Source: Myxococcales bacterium (lineage in GTDB: Bacteria; Myxococcota_A; Bradymonadia; UBA7976; UBA1532). Taken from it: a DNA stretch of 64,000 nt. The number at the start of each line of letters is the position of its first letter. The first letter of the stretch is position 1. Below the pieces are notes generated by a model, which was not told the DNA's origin, searched no databases, and saw only the letters and a list, made by a program, of their open reading frames with translations. Shown here piece by piece: positions 33,901 to 42,037 of the stretch. Location of the stretch: contig JACKDN010000010.1 of NCBI GenBank assembly GCA_020633465.1, forward strand, positions 124,001-188,000, written 5' to 3'. The translations under genes and the position numbers were made by a program.

Positions 33901-35656
33901 CAACGACGGCCAGGGCTCGGCCCTGGCCAACCTGACCGATCTGGCCATCTTCAACATCGCCCCCGCCGACGGGCAGCACGCGAACGGCGTGGTCTTCCGC
34001 GGCTGGCGCGGCCTGCCCTACGCCCTGCAGGGCCTGTCGGATCCCTTCGGTCTGCGGCTGGGCGAGCGCGATCAGGTGCTGGGCAACGACCGCGTGAAGA
34101 ACGCCGGCATCCTGTACGTGCCCGGCGCGCCGCCCCCCGACATGGCCGGCGACGGTCCGCCGCGCACCCCCGACGCCCCCATCGAGGACACCGGCGAGTA
34201 CGCCGACGCGCCCCCGCCGCCGGCCGGCGACGACGGCAAGCTGCTGCTGCTGTCCAGCTCGCACGCGGCGGCCGTCGACGGCACGTTCGACGTCCTGCGC
34301 CGCCTGAACCTCGACACCTACACCGAGACCGACTTCGACCCGGCCGTCGACGGCGCGCAGGGCCTGCCGCTGGTCGAGGGCGAGGACGGCACCTTCGAGG
34401 GTGGCTGCGGCACCGTGCGCGGGCCCGACGGTGAGATCTGGCTGTTCAGTCGCTTCACCGCCATCGCCTACGATCCCGGCACCGGCGCCCAGCTGTACGA
34501 CGGCAACTACGTCCGCTTCCCGGGCGGCAACGACGTGCGCGTCTGCAGCGGCGCCATCCACGTCGACGGCGACACCAAGCTGCTGTACGGCTTCGACAGC
34601 GCCATCGAGGGCCCGGCGGCGCCCATCTTCGTCGCCGACCTGAACGCCCTCGTCGACGGCAACGTGGACGCGGACACGATCGAGGATCCCTACCTCGAGC
34701 CCTACTTCATCGGGAACGAGCAGTACTTCCCGCGCTACGTCCAGGGCTTCGTGCGCGACGGCGCGCTGTGGTTCCTCGAGAAGAACGAGCCCCGCACGGC
34801 CTTCCGCAACGTCGTGCACCGCGCGGCCATCGGCGCCGACGGCGCGCTCACCTTCGACCCCGCCGACGACATCGAGGCCGAGTACACCGGCGCCGACATC
34901 GTCTTCTCGGGTGACCCCGCGATGATCGTCGCGCCGTTCATGGGCGCCGACCACCTGTTCATCGGCAACCAGAACAGCATCACCGTCTACGACCTCAGCG
35001 GCGGGGCGCCGGCGCGCGTGAACTACAACGCCGACGGCGACGGCATCCAGGACGACCTGGACATCTACGACTTCGGCCGCTCGATCACCGCGTTCACCAC
35101 GAACCCGGACGGCACGAAGCTGTACGCCCTGCCCTACGCCAAGAGCGAGCGGCTGCCCACGGACTCGATCTCGGTGCCCCTCGTCGGCGGCGGCCGCCGC
35201 CTGCAGGGCGTCGACCGCTACCGCGTGGTGGTGTTGGACCTGACCGCGGGCGACGCCGAGGGCCGGCCCTCGTTCGACCCGGCCACCAACAACGGCAACG
35301 GCATCGACCTGGTCTACACCTACCTCAAGCAGTACCTGGTCGATCAGGGCGTCTCGCCGGGCGCGCTGCCGCCCATCTTCCTCAACGTGCGGAACATCGC
35401 GGTCAGCGACCGCACGCTGTTCCTCATCGGCAACGACAACGCCGACGGCATGGGCAGCGCGCTGGCCAACCTGACCGACCTGGCGACCTACGACCTGGCC
35501 ACCGGCCGGGGCCACATCTGGCGCGACTGGATGTACGAGGGGCTGCAGAACGCCTCGGCCGCCTTCGGCTTCCGCCTGGGCGTGGCCGACGGCAGCGAGG
35601 ACGCCAACCTGAACGGTCGCCGCATCAAGAACGCCGGCGTCGTCTGGGTGCCCTGA
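30974..35656 (+). CDS. Very large Gly-linker lipoprotein with two tandem ~480-residue beta-rich units
   Basis: 1560 residues. Lipobox TTLVAC, then a 'GGMGG/EPGVGG' linker to about residue 213. Within the linker, 31205-31320 reads out of the repeat frame and returns, as if three +1 shifts had cancelled. Then come two Ig-like segments ('VNQTIPLTASFLTPAGE', 'VDADSGLLTAIGTGRTAVRALL') and a Cys-containing insert. The main body is a duplicated module. Unit 1 (about 510-1055) and unit 2 (about 1085-1560) share 'LLFSSSHG/LLSSSHA', 'GGCG.VRGP.GE', 'FVGNETSISV/FIGNQNSITV', 'PDGTKLYALP', 'ALPAVVGLNVR/ALPPIFLNVR', 'GSALANLTDLA' and 'KNAG..YVP/KNAGVVWVP'. These look like beta-propeller-type surface modules. 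Ligand unknown. Confidence 0.75.
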   Translation: MRWKTSGPLGRLVVLVAATTLVACNGSSDDECGDGDICTDGGAADATPGAGGMGGGAGGSGGEPGVGGGAGGMGGGAVRRRRRGRHGRRRRGARAAARAAWAAAPVARAAAPVVPGGGAGGMGGEPGVGGAGGGMGGEPGVGGAGGGMGGEPGVGGAGGGMGGEPGVGGVGGGAGGEPGVGGAGGGAGGEPGVGGAGGGMGGEPGVGGMGGMADPCADGGCTLTVDSPGTDILVVNQTIPLTASFLTPAGERLPVPAADIDWMASDCPARGGCLELVDVAGGTAMRGVRLGGGDRHNPDGSVWVQAVVDGQESARFPIQVVMLREGVGIYPLGAQPGSVDPEPGAPPPPGEARYDGLYILDGAEQKWYCVEDADCPAGGTCAADRHACVDGNGALQDILPNCDWNDETCSVHRADVRMFLGTSRQLGLRALATYGEFQFGELLEEVPDDWEGPPVPRPLRLEWSIVPGMPDDVVEVDADSGLLTAIGTGRTAVRALLGPQGVDFEVVVYDQYGYNPPADYARGIEPEDGHLVLFSSSHGPARLGTHDTVRVFDLDTYDELDYRPSKYGPQGRRLVENGDELYGGGGCGIVRGPEGEVFLLNGHFAIAYDHINAQQSRGDHQVFFRPPGEAGGDAARRVCHGAYWRDPATDREFLFGFELDGVPLVRIWQAEITDLADGDVQAAELPNAPLAMGSGRTGFNPAVWTDAEGTPWLLFTEQGIPDVTADNQLHFVALGVDAGGLTADFDPADTIATEPTADLDGILEAPGLIVAPVGPTQAPHAFVGNETSISVIDLAAHTLADRIETRWYGWAIKTFALSPDGTKLYALPHVTYPQAPLACDDASDCPNAQGWACEANACTFGGEPVRPGQIDVDHNWFDGSVRRNQFSNHRAAILDLTGDQPIEDTTLWDCFVDDEALCAGLPYRRYGVDLRHTALKKHMLDTLQSGSTGALPAVVGLNVRQMAVTENALVLIGADANDGQGSALANLTDLAIFNIAPADGQHANGVVFRGWRGLPYALQGLSDPFGLRLGERDQVLGNDRVKNAGILYVPGAPPPDMAGDGPPRTPDAPIEDTGEYADAPPPPAGDDGKLLLLSSSHAAAVDGTFDVLRRLNLDTYTETDFDPAVDGAQGLPLVEGEDGTFEGGCGTVRGPDGEIWLFSRFTAIAYDPGTGAQLYDGNYVRFPGGNDVRVCSGAIHVDGDTKLLYGFDSAIEGPAAPIFVADLNALVDGNVDADTIEDPYLEPYFIGNEQYFPRYVQGFVRDGALWFLEKNEPRTAFRNVVHRAAIGADGALTFDPADDIEAEYTGADIVFSGDPAMIVAPFMGADHLFIGNQNSITVYDLSGGAPARVNYNADGDGIQDDLDIYDFGRSITAFTTNPDGTKLYALPYAKSERLPTDSISVPLVGGGRRLQGVDRYRVVVLDLTAGDAEGRPSFDPATNNGNGIDLVYTYLKQYLVDQGVSPGALPPIFLNVRNIAVSDRTLFLIGNDNADGMGSALANLTDLATYDLATGRGHIWRDWMYEGLQNASAAFGFRLGVADGSEDANLNGRRIKNAGVVWVP
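31117..31613 (+). repeat. Gly-rich coding repeat array of the 30974 lipoprotein
   Basis: Tandem ggcggc-atg/gcg-ggcggc-gagcctggcgtc-type units of 15-36 bp. The second half is regular (GEPGVGGAGGGMG). The first half contains three spots (near 31205, 31250 and 31315) where the unit phase changes by one base. Confidence 0.8.
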
Positions 35657-35670
35657 ACAGCGCCCTCGAG

Positions 35671-35700
35671 CGCACGCTCGGCCGCGCGGCCGAGCGTGCG
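35671..35700. terminator. Strong inverted repeat between convergent genes
   Basis: Perfect 13 bp arms (CGCACGCTCGGCC and its complement) around a GCGC loop, in the 52 bp between the stops at 35656 and 35709. Its position and symmetry suit a bidirectional terminator. There is no U-run on either side. Confidence 0.6.
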
Positions 35701-35708
35701 TCCCCGCC

Positions 35709-37526
35709 TCACTCCACCGACAGCTCCGCCTCGGCGATGATCTCCGGCAGCGCCGGCACGGTCTGCAGGAAGAACCGCAGCTGACGGATCTCGGGCGTGT
35801 CGACGGCGAACAGATCCGCCGCGAAGCGGGCCCCGAGCGTCTGGTACAGCAGCCGCGCTCGCACCGTGTACGGCCCGGCGCCGACCGGCGCGGCGACGCG
35901 GTAGGTCACCGTGTCCTGCCCCGCGACGAAGTCGGGATCGTCGTCGGTGCCCACGGGCGCGGTGCGCGGCCCGTCGGCGTGATCGGCGCGCCAGCCCGCC
36001 GGCAGCAGGCGATCGTCCTGGCAGTACGTCGCGGCCCGCAGCAGGCGGCCGGTGGGCACGCCGTCGGGATCGCACATCACCGACGCGTAGATCTGCACCT
36101 GATCCGCCCGCTCGATCACCTGGTGGTGCGGCTGAATCGGCCCGTCGGCGCGCTCGCTGGGCAGCACCGCGCCGTCGGCCACCAGCCGCCCCTCGGCGTC
36201 GTGCGCGCCGCTGTCGAACACCACCGCGTCGGCCGCGTCGCGCACCGTCACGCGCAGCCAGGCCCGCCGCGTGGGGATGCCGCTCGGCAGCTTGTGGCCC
36301 GCCTGGTTGTGCACCGTGATCGGCAGCTCGATCACGTCCCCGTCCCGCCGCGCCGCCATCAGCTCGAGCCGCGCCGCCCGCGCGAGCTGGGCCCGCGCCG
36401 CCGCCACGGTCGTCGCGAAGGCCGCCGGCGTGGCCTGCGGATTCAGCACCGCGCGGAAGGTGTCCAGCACGCGCGGGACGAGCGTGTTGCCGCCCACCAG
36501 CACGTGCCGCCCGTAGGGCGCCCGCGGCTGCACGAACGGGAAGTCCTGGCCCCCCGGGTTGCGCGCGATGGCCGTCTGCAGGGGCACCCCCTGCGCGCTC
36601 ATCGTCGGCAGGTGGCAGGCCTGGCAGGTCAGGTTCGCCGCCGGATACCGCGAGTTGCGCCACTCGAGGTAGGTCGCTTGCTCGACCAGCTGATGCCCCG
36701 TCGCCTCGCCGTCCGCGGTCAGCGCGTCGGTCAGCAGCGTGTGGCAGCTGCCGCAGAGGGCCGCGTCGGTGATGTGGTCTCCCTGTCGCGGCGTGATGCC
36801 GGTGTGCATCTCCATCGGCCGGGCCTGCGGCTGCGCGTGCGGCCCGTACGCCACCCTCTCGTCGCCGATCACCCAGTGCCCCGTGAAGCTGTCGTCGGTG
36901 CCCAGCCCGTCCGGCTCGATGCCGTGGCACACGGTGCAGGTGACCCCGTCGCGGGCCAGGTGGCCGGCCGTGTCGGTCGCGTCGATCAGCGCCATGCTCG
37001 GCGCCTCGCTCTCGTAGTTGCCCGCCGCCGCGTGGCAGCGCGTGCACTTGGCCTCGATGGCCTCGCGCGCCGCCGGCGTGGCCGCCACCTCGGCCGACAC
37101 GACGGCGCGCCACAGCGGATCGCGCGCGCTGTTGGCCATCATCGAGCCCATCCACAGGTCGAAGGGCGCCACGCCCGCGCCCACCTCGTCGCGCATCGCC
37201 TGCGCCCCGGGCGCGTTCTGGTGGCACAGCGCGCAGGTGCCCGAGGTGGCCAGCCGCGCGCCAGCGACCGTCGCCAGGCCGGGCAGCGGCGCCATCGGCT
37301 CGAGCGCGCCCAGGCGCCGCCGTCCGGCGCGGCGCCCGCGTCGAGCAGCGGCGCGGCGTCGGTCGGCGCGGCGGCGTCCGCCCCCCTGGGGCAGCGCGTC
37401 CGCGGGGCCGGACCCGACGTCGTGCCGACCGCCCCCGTGCGGCCCCGTGCCGTCCATGCCGCGCGTGCCGTCGTCGCAGGCCCACAGGGCAGCGAGGGCC
37501 AGCAGGCTCAGCGCACGACGTGGCAT
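35709..37526 (-). CDS. Secreted pentaheme c-type cytochrome lipoprotein
   Basis: 605 residues. Lipobox ALWAC at the end of the signal, then a linker that in this frame is unnaturally Arg-rich between about 37320 and 37395. Another frame reads 'ADAAAPTDAAPLLDAG' there, so two compensating indels are likely. Five C-x2-C-H heme sites follow: CALCH, CTRCH, CTVCH, CGSCH and CQACH. Extra His residues could be distal ligands ('FTGHWVIGD', 'GPHAQP', 'MHTGITPRQGDH'). The C-terminal 250 residues are a beta-rich domain with 'LPITVHNQAGHKLPSGIPTRRAW', as in cytochrome c554/hydroxylamine-oxidoreductase-like multiheme proteins. Likely carries electrons at the outer surface. It overlaps the upstream Cys-rich gene by 19 bases. 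Confidence 0.82.
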   Translation of the reverse strand: MPRRALSLLALAALWACDDGTRGMDGTGPHGGGRHDVGSGPADALPQGGGRRRADRRRAAARRGRRAGRRRLGALEPMAPLPGLATVAGARLATSGTCALCHQNAPGAQAMRDEVGAGVAPFDLWMGSMMANSARDPLWRAVVSAEVAATPAAREAIEAKCTRCHAAAGNYESEAPSMALIDATDTAGHLARDGVTCTVCHGIEPDGLGTDDSFTGHWVIGDERVAYGPHAQPQARPMEMHTGITPRQGDHITDAALCGSCHTLLTDALTADGEATGHQLVEQATYLEWRNSRYPAANLTCQACHLPTMSAQGVPLQTAIARNPGGQDFPFVQPRAPYGRHVLVGGNTLVPRVLDTFRAVLNPQATPAAFATTVAAARAQLARAARLELMAARRDGDVIELPITVHNQAGHKLPSGIPTRRAWLRVTVRDAADAVVFDSGAHDAEGRLVADGAVLPSERADGPIQPHHQVIERADQVQIYASVMCDPDGVPTGRLLRAATYCQDDRLLPAGWRADHADGPRTAPVGTDDDPDFVAGQDTVTYRVAAPVGAGPYTVRARLLYQTLGARFAADLFAVDTPEIRQLRFFLQTVPALPEIIAEAELSVE

Positions 37527-38374
37527 CGGTGCGCCTCCTCGGGCCCCTTGGCCACGAAGCCGCTGACCACCTGAGCGTGGGCGTGCACCAGCCGCGCGGC
37601 GGCGGGCGTCTTGCCCCGGTGCGTCACCTTGATGCCGCCCGGGACGTCCTCGAAGGTCAGCGTGGTGTCGCCGAAGTGCTGCGCCAGATCGGCGTAGATC
37701 GGATCCCAGGCGCGGACGCGCAGCCCCTCGGCCAGCCGCGTCTTCATCTGCCGCACGTGCCGCCGCAGCGCCTCGACCTGCTCGGGCGCCTCGCTGATCG
37801 TCACCGTCTCGACGCCGTCGGGCAGGATGGTGAGCGATCGCTTCACCTTGGCGTGCTGATAGACCAGCGCGTGGATGGTGTCGCGCATCGCCGCCGGCAT
37901 CGGCCCCATGCCCCCAGCCTTGCCCTGACCGGGGCCCATGCCCATGCCCTTGCCCTTGCCCTTGCCCTTGCCCTTGCCCTTGCCCTTGCCCGTGCCCCTG
38001 CCCTCGCCCTGTCCAGCCCCCATCCCTCCGCACCGACACCCGCCCCCACCACCGCACGCACACCCCGCGCCCTCACCCTGCCCAGCCCCCATACCCTGTC
38101 CCGCCCCCATCCCCCCGCACCGACACCCGCCCTCACCCCCGCACGCACACCCCGCCCCTTGCCCCCGCGCCTGCCCCTTGCACCCGCACGCCGCCCCCTG
38201 CCCGCACGCGCACGCCGGCGCCGCCTCCGCAGCGTCCGCCACCGCGTGCGGCCCGCGCGCACACGGCACCGTCTCGACCTTCACCAGAAAGCCCTGACCC
38301 GCCGGATCGTGAATCACCACGTTCTCGAGCGCATCGGGCGCGAACAGCGCGAGCACGGTCAGCACGCCAACCAT
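37508..38374 (-). CDS. Cys-rich, Gly-Lys-repeat protein with conserved His-containing C-terminal domain
   Basis: 288 residues. A short hydrophobic N-terminus may be a signal. Residues about 50-120 contain many Cys in 'CACG/CRCGG/CGCKG' units joined by G-x-G-Q-G. Residues about 128-150 form a (Gly-Lys)n then (Gly-Met)n run encoded by a hexanucleotide microsatellite. The C-terminal 130 residues are a folded domain: 'RDTIHALVYQHAKVKRSLTILPDGVETVTIS', 'LRRHVRQMKTRLAEG..VRAWDPIYADLAQHF' and 'LVHAHAQVVSGFVAKG'. It belongs to an unnamed family with regularly spaced His, seen near cytochromes and copper proteins. The Cys and His content suggests metal binding. It overlaps the downstream pentaheme gene by 19 bases, so the two are co-translated. 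Role unknown. Confidence 0.7.
   Translation of the reverse strand: MVGVLTVLALFAPDALENVVIHDPAGQGFLVKVETVPCARGPHAVADAAEAAPACACGQGAACGCKGQARGQGAGCACGGEGGCRCGGMGAGQGMGAGQGEGAGCACGGGGGCRCGGMGAGQGEGRGTGKGKGKGKGKGKGKGMGMGPGQGKAGGMGPMPAAMRDTIHALVYQHAKVKRSLTILPDGVETVTISEAPEQVEALRRHVRQMKTRLAEGLRVRAWDPIYADLAQHFGDTTLTFEDVPGGIKVTHRGKTPAAARLVHAHAQVVSGFVAKGPEEAHRCHVVR
37935..38000 (-). repeat. Hexanucleotide microsatellite encoding (Gly-Lys)n/(Gly-Met)n
   Basis: About ten tandem copies of cccttg with cccatg and cccgtg variants (as read on the plus strand) inside the 37508-38374 gene. Unit length 6 means slippage changes repeat number without breaking the frame. Confidence 0.85.
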
Positions 38375-38454
38375 CGGTCCTCTCCCGTCCCAGGCGCGCC
38401 GGGCGTCGGCGCGCAGCGGCCGGGAGAGCCGTCAGATGCCGCGACTGTGGCGCT

Positions 38455-40401
38455 TCAGGGGCAGCCCTCGAGGCCCGCGATCCACGCCCCGACCACCTCG
38501 ACGCCCACCGGGTCGACCCACGCCGTCGCGGCCACCGGCATCTGCCCCACCCCGCGCGTCAGCATGCGCTGCAGCAGGTTGCTGTTGCCCGGGCGGCCCG
38601 GATCCAGGCGCAGATCGCCCGCGATGCCGAAGGCGCTGTACTTCAGCGGCACGCCGCAGGCCCCCGTCTCGGCCAGCGGCGTCGTGTAGCGCAGGTCCAG
38701 CCCCAGCTCGGGCGGCGTCCACCCGTCGGGCTGGTGGCAGTGCGCGCAGTTCGCGTGCAGGTAGGCCCGCGCGCGGTCGGCGAGGGGCGCCGTCGCGTCG
38801 CTCGGATCGGGCATGCCGGCGCCCCCCGGCGCCCGGTCGAGCACGCCGTGCGCGAACAGCGCCTCGCCCTGATCCACCACCGCCCCCGCCACCTCGATCG
38901 GCCGCACCATCTGCTGCGTCGTCGGCCCCAGCACCCGCAGCGCGCGCGGGTTGTGGCAGGTCTGACAGTCCGCGCGGCTGGGGAACAGATAAGGCAGCGT
39001 CGCGGCCTCACCGTCCCGCCGCACCTCGACCTCGATCGCCTCGGCCATGTCGCCGGTCAGCAGCGTCGCGTCCTGCCCGTCGGCGTCCCAGCGATAGGTG
39101 TGGAAGCTGAAGCCGAAGGGCCGCCGCACCATCACGCGCGTCTCGACGCTGCGCCGCACGCCGTCCGCGCCGGTGAACGCGAAGTCCTTGATCAGCATGG
39201 CGTTCTGGGGAAAGTCCCAGGGCCCGACGTCGTCGACCGTCACCCGCTCGCCGGCCGGCAGCGCCAGCCAGCGGCGCTTGTGGGCGCCGTCGGTCCACAG
39301 CGGGCTGGCCACGTCGTAGGGCACCACGCCGGGCGCCGGGCGCAGGCTCGGCACGTCCTCGAAGCAGCCGGTGTCGGACAACCGCGCCGGCATGCCCAGC
39401 GCCCGATCCGGCGCGGCCACCTGCAGTCGGCCGGGCGACGCGCCGTCGACGATCGCCAGCACCCGCCCCCCGCCGTCGCGCGCGAAGGTCGAGGGCTTCC
39501 CGTCGAGCGCCGCCAGGTCGGCCACCCGCACGCCGTCGTCGACCACCCGCGCGCCCCGGACGGTCTCACCGCAGGCGTACAGATAGGCGCCCCACAGCTC
39601 CGGATCGTCCAGGCTGCGGTACACGAACCCGCCCACGGCGTCGGCGCAGGCCTCGGCGACCACGTCGAAGCGGCCCCCCGGCGACGCCACCTTCACCGCG
39701 CCGCCGTCCAGGCACCAGGCGCGCCCGTCGTCGACGACGCAGCGCCCCGGCGCGTCCAGCCCCGCCGCCCAGACCGCCTCACCCGCCGTCGGGTTGTCGG
39801 CCGCCGGCTCGCCGGTGGTCGCGTCCAGCCGCAGCAGCCCGCCCGCCGCCGCGACGAACACCGCCTCGCCGTCCAGCTGCACGCCGCCGCCCGCCCCCTC
39901 GCCCCGCCACAGCGTCGCGACGGCGCGCGCGTCGACCGGCCCCTCCGGCCGCACGATCGGGTGCACCGTCACCGCCAGCCCGTCCGCGCCGCGCGTCGCG
40001 ACGAACAGCCGCGCCGCCGTCCCGTCGTCGCGCGCCACCGCCAGCCCCACCAGCTCGCCCTCGACCTCGAGCACCGTCACCGGCGCCGTCGCGCTGCCGC
40101 CCACCGGCACCCAGCGCACCCGCCCATCGGCGTGCCCCACCCACCAGCCGCCCGGCCCTTCGATCAGATCGACCGCGCCCTCGCCGCGCAGCGCCCGCAG
40201 CACCGCCCGCGCCTCCACCGCCGGCAGCGCGTCGAAGTCGAAGTCGCCCGGCGCGCAGGGCTGCGTCGCGGGCAGCGGCGGCCAGGCGTCGGCCGGCGGC
40301 GGCGCGGCGTCCTCGGGCGGCGCGGGCGCCGCGTCGCCGCCCCCGTCGTCACAGCCCCCGACCAGCGCGAGCAGCGCCAGCGCGACCGCCGCCCCTCTCA
40401 T
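38455..40401 (-). CDS. SO2930-like diheme c-type cytochrome lipoprotein
   Basis: 648 residues. Lipobox LVGGC, an Ala/Pro/Asp linker, then a WD/NHL-like beta-propeller region of about 250 residues ('WWVGHADGRVRWVPVGG', 'LFVATRGADGL', 'GGLLRLDATTGEP'). The C-terminal 330 residues carry the SO2930-family phrases 'VPYDVASPLWTDGAHKRRWLALPAG', 'WDFPQNAMLIKDF', 'RRPFGFSFHTYRWDADGQDATLL', two heme sites CQTCH and CAHCH, and a closing 'GRPGNSNLLQRM..RGVGQMP' with a candidate Met ligand. Predicted outer-membrane-anchored electron carrier. ATG at 40401 overlaps the PPK2 stop by four bases. Confidence 0.88.
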   Translation of the reverse strand: MRGAAVALALLALVGGCDDGGGDAAPAPPEDAAPPPADAWPPLPATQPCAPGDFDFDALPAVEARAVLRALRGEGAVDLIEGPGGWWVGHADGRVRWVPVGGSATAPVTVLEVEGELVGLAVARDDGTAARLFVATRGADGLAVTVHPIVRPEGPVDARAVATLWRGEGAGGGVQLDGEAVFVAAAGGLLRLDATTGEPAADNPTAGEAVWAAGLDAPGRCVVDDGRAWCLDGGAVKVASPGGRFDVVAEACADAVGGFVYRSLDDPELWGAYLYACGETVRGARVVDDGVRVADLAALDGKPSTFARDGGGRVLAIVDGASPGRLQVAAPDRALGMPARLSDTGCFEDVPSLRPAPGVVPYDVASPLWTDGAHKRRWLALPAGERVTVDDVGPWDFPQNAMLIKDFAFTGADGVRRSVETRVMVRRPFGFSFHTYRWDADGQDATLLTGDMAEAIEVEVRRDGEAATLPYLFPSRADCQTCHNPRALRVLGPTTQQMVRPIEVAGAVVDQGEALFAHGVLDRAPGGAGMPDPSDATAPLADRARAYLHANCAHCHQPDGWTPPELGLDLRYTTPLAETGACGVPLKYSAFGIAGDLRLDPGRPGNSNLLQRMLTRGVGQMPVAATAWVDPVGVEVVGAWIAGLEGCP

Positions 40402-41903
40402 CCCAGCGCCTCCAGCCGCTGCTCGAGGGCCTCGGCCAGCGTCCGCAGCACGTGCAGCCGCGCGTACCGCTTCTGGTTGCCCGGCACGATGGTCCACGGC
40501 GCCAGCCGCGTGCTCGTGCGCTCGATCATGTCGTGCACCGCCGCCTCGTACTCGTCCCAGCGCGCCCGGTTGCGCCAGTCCTCGTCGGTGATCTTCCAGC
40601 GCTTGTGCGGCGTGTCCATGCGGTCCTGGAAGCGCTGCTCCTGCTCCTCGCGCGTGATGTGCAGCCAGAACTTGGCCAGCACCGCGCCGTCCTCGACCAG
40701 CTGCTGCTCGAAGTCGTTGATCTCGGCGTAGGCGCGCATCCACTCGCGCGGCGTCGCGAAGCCCTCGATGCGCTCGACCAGCACCCGGCCGTACCAGCTG
40801 CGGTCGAAGATCGTCACCCGCCCCCGCCGCGGCAGGTGACGCCAGAACCGCCACAGGTAGTGGCGCGCCTTCTCCTCGTCGTTGGGCGCCGCGATGGGGA
40901 TCACGCGATAGGTGCGCGCGTCCAGCGCCGCCGTCACCCGGCGAATGGCGCCCCCCTTCCCGCCGGCGTCCCAGCCCTCGAAGGCCGCCAGCAGCGTCAC
41001 CCCGCGCTCGGCGGCCTCGCGGTAGGCGCGGTGCAGCCGCCCCTGCAGCAGCGGCAGCTGCTCTTCGTACTCGGACTTCGGCAGCTTGGCGGGCATCACC
41101 ACCCGCTGCAGGATGCTGCGCGGCCGCGTCTCGGGGCGCGCCTCCTCCTCGTCCTCGCCCGGCACCACCCGCGGCAGCTGCCGGCGCGCCTCGGCGCGGT
41201 TGGACGCCGCCTCCATCGCCGCGTGCAGCAGCGTGCCCACGCGCAGGCGACGGAAGTTGGGATCGGCGCCCTCGACGATGTGCCACGGCGCGTTGCCGGC
41301 GTCGGTGCGCAGGATCATCCGCTCGCCCAGGCGCACCACCTCGTCGTACTGCGCGTGCTGCGCCTCGTCGCTCTCGGACACCCGCCAGGCCGTGGCGGGA
41401 TCCTTCTTCAGCGCGGCGATCTTCTTCTTCTGCGCCTTCTTGCTCAGGTGCATCCAGAACTTGACGATCAGCGCGCCGTCGTCGGCCAGCATCTGCTCGA
41501 ACACCTTGATGCGGTGCATGGCCTTCTCGAAGTCGAGATCGTCGATGCGGCCGGCGAGGCGCGCCTCGAAGGGCTGCCGGTACCACGCCGACAGGCGCAG
41601 GCCGATGACGCCGCGCGGCGGCATGTCGCGCCAGAAGCGCCAGAAGGCGGGCCGCTGCTGAGACTCGCTCGAGGGCGCGCCGTAGGCCTCGGTCTGAATC
41701 CAGCGGGGATCCATCCAGGCGTTCAGCACGTTCACGGCGTCGCCGGTGCCCGCCTTGTCGAGGCCCGCGAACAGCACCAGCACCGGGAAGCCGCCCTCGC
41801 GCAGCCGCTGCTGCTCGTCGAGCAGCGCGTTGCGCATCACCGTCTCCTGCTCGTCGAAGGTGGCGTCGTCGATCCGCTGGCCCAGCTCCGCCGTCTCGAA
41901 CAT
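40398..41903 (-). CDS. Two-domain PPK2 polyphosphate phosphotransferase (PAP type)
   Basis: 501 residues with two PPK2 domains in tandem, the architecture of polyphosphate:AMP phosphotransferase, which makes ADP from AMP with polyphosphate. The N-terminal domain has a degenerate Walker A (GLDKAGTG at 47-54, Thr replacing the Lys). The C-terminal domain keeps 'AFEGWDAGGKGGAI' (about 308-320) and Walker B/lid residues 'TIFDRSWYGRVLVER'. In the characterised class II enzymes only the second domain is catalytic, which fits. A Glu-rich linker sits at about 250-260. The ATG at 41903 has GAGGAG upstream. It is the first gene of the leftward cytochrome group. Confidence 0.92.
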   Translation of the reverse strand: MFETAELGQRIDDATFDEQETVMRNALLDEQQRLREGGFPVLVLFAGLDKAGTGDAVNVLNAWMDPRWIQTEAYGAPSSESQQRPAFWRFWRDMPPRGVIGLRLSAWYRQPFEARLAGRIDDLDFEKAMHRIKVFEQMLADDGALIVKFWMHLSKKAQKKKIAALKKDPATAWRVSESDEAQHAQYDEVVRLGERMILRTDAGNAPWHIVEGADPNFRRLRVGTLLHAAMEAASNRAEARRQLPRVVPGEDEEEARPETRPRSILQRVVMPAKLPKSEYEEQLPLLQGRLHRAYREAAERGVTLLAAFEGWDAGGKGGAIRRVTAALDARTYRVIPIAAPNDEEKARHYLWRFWRHLPRRGRVTIFDRSWYGRVLVERIEGFATPREWMRAYAEINDFEQQLVEDGAVLAKFWLHITREEQEQRFQDRMDTPHKRWKITDEDWRNRARWDEYEAAVHDMIERTSTRLAPWTIVPGNQKRYARLHVLRTLAEALEQRLEALG

Positions 41904-42037
41904 GTGCTCGCTCCTCACCGCCCGCGCGGGTCCGACCCGGTTTGTAGCAGCCCGGCGCGAGCGATGCCCCATCGCGGTTGCACCGGCCAGCCACGATGCG
42001 CAGCATGGCGCGAAATCATCCTCGCGGAGGCGGAACC

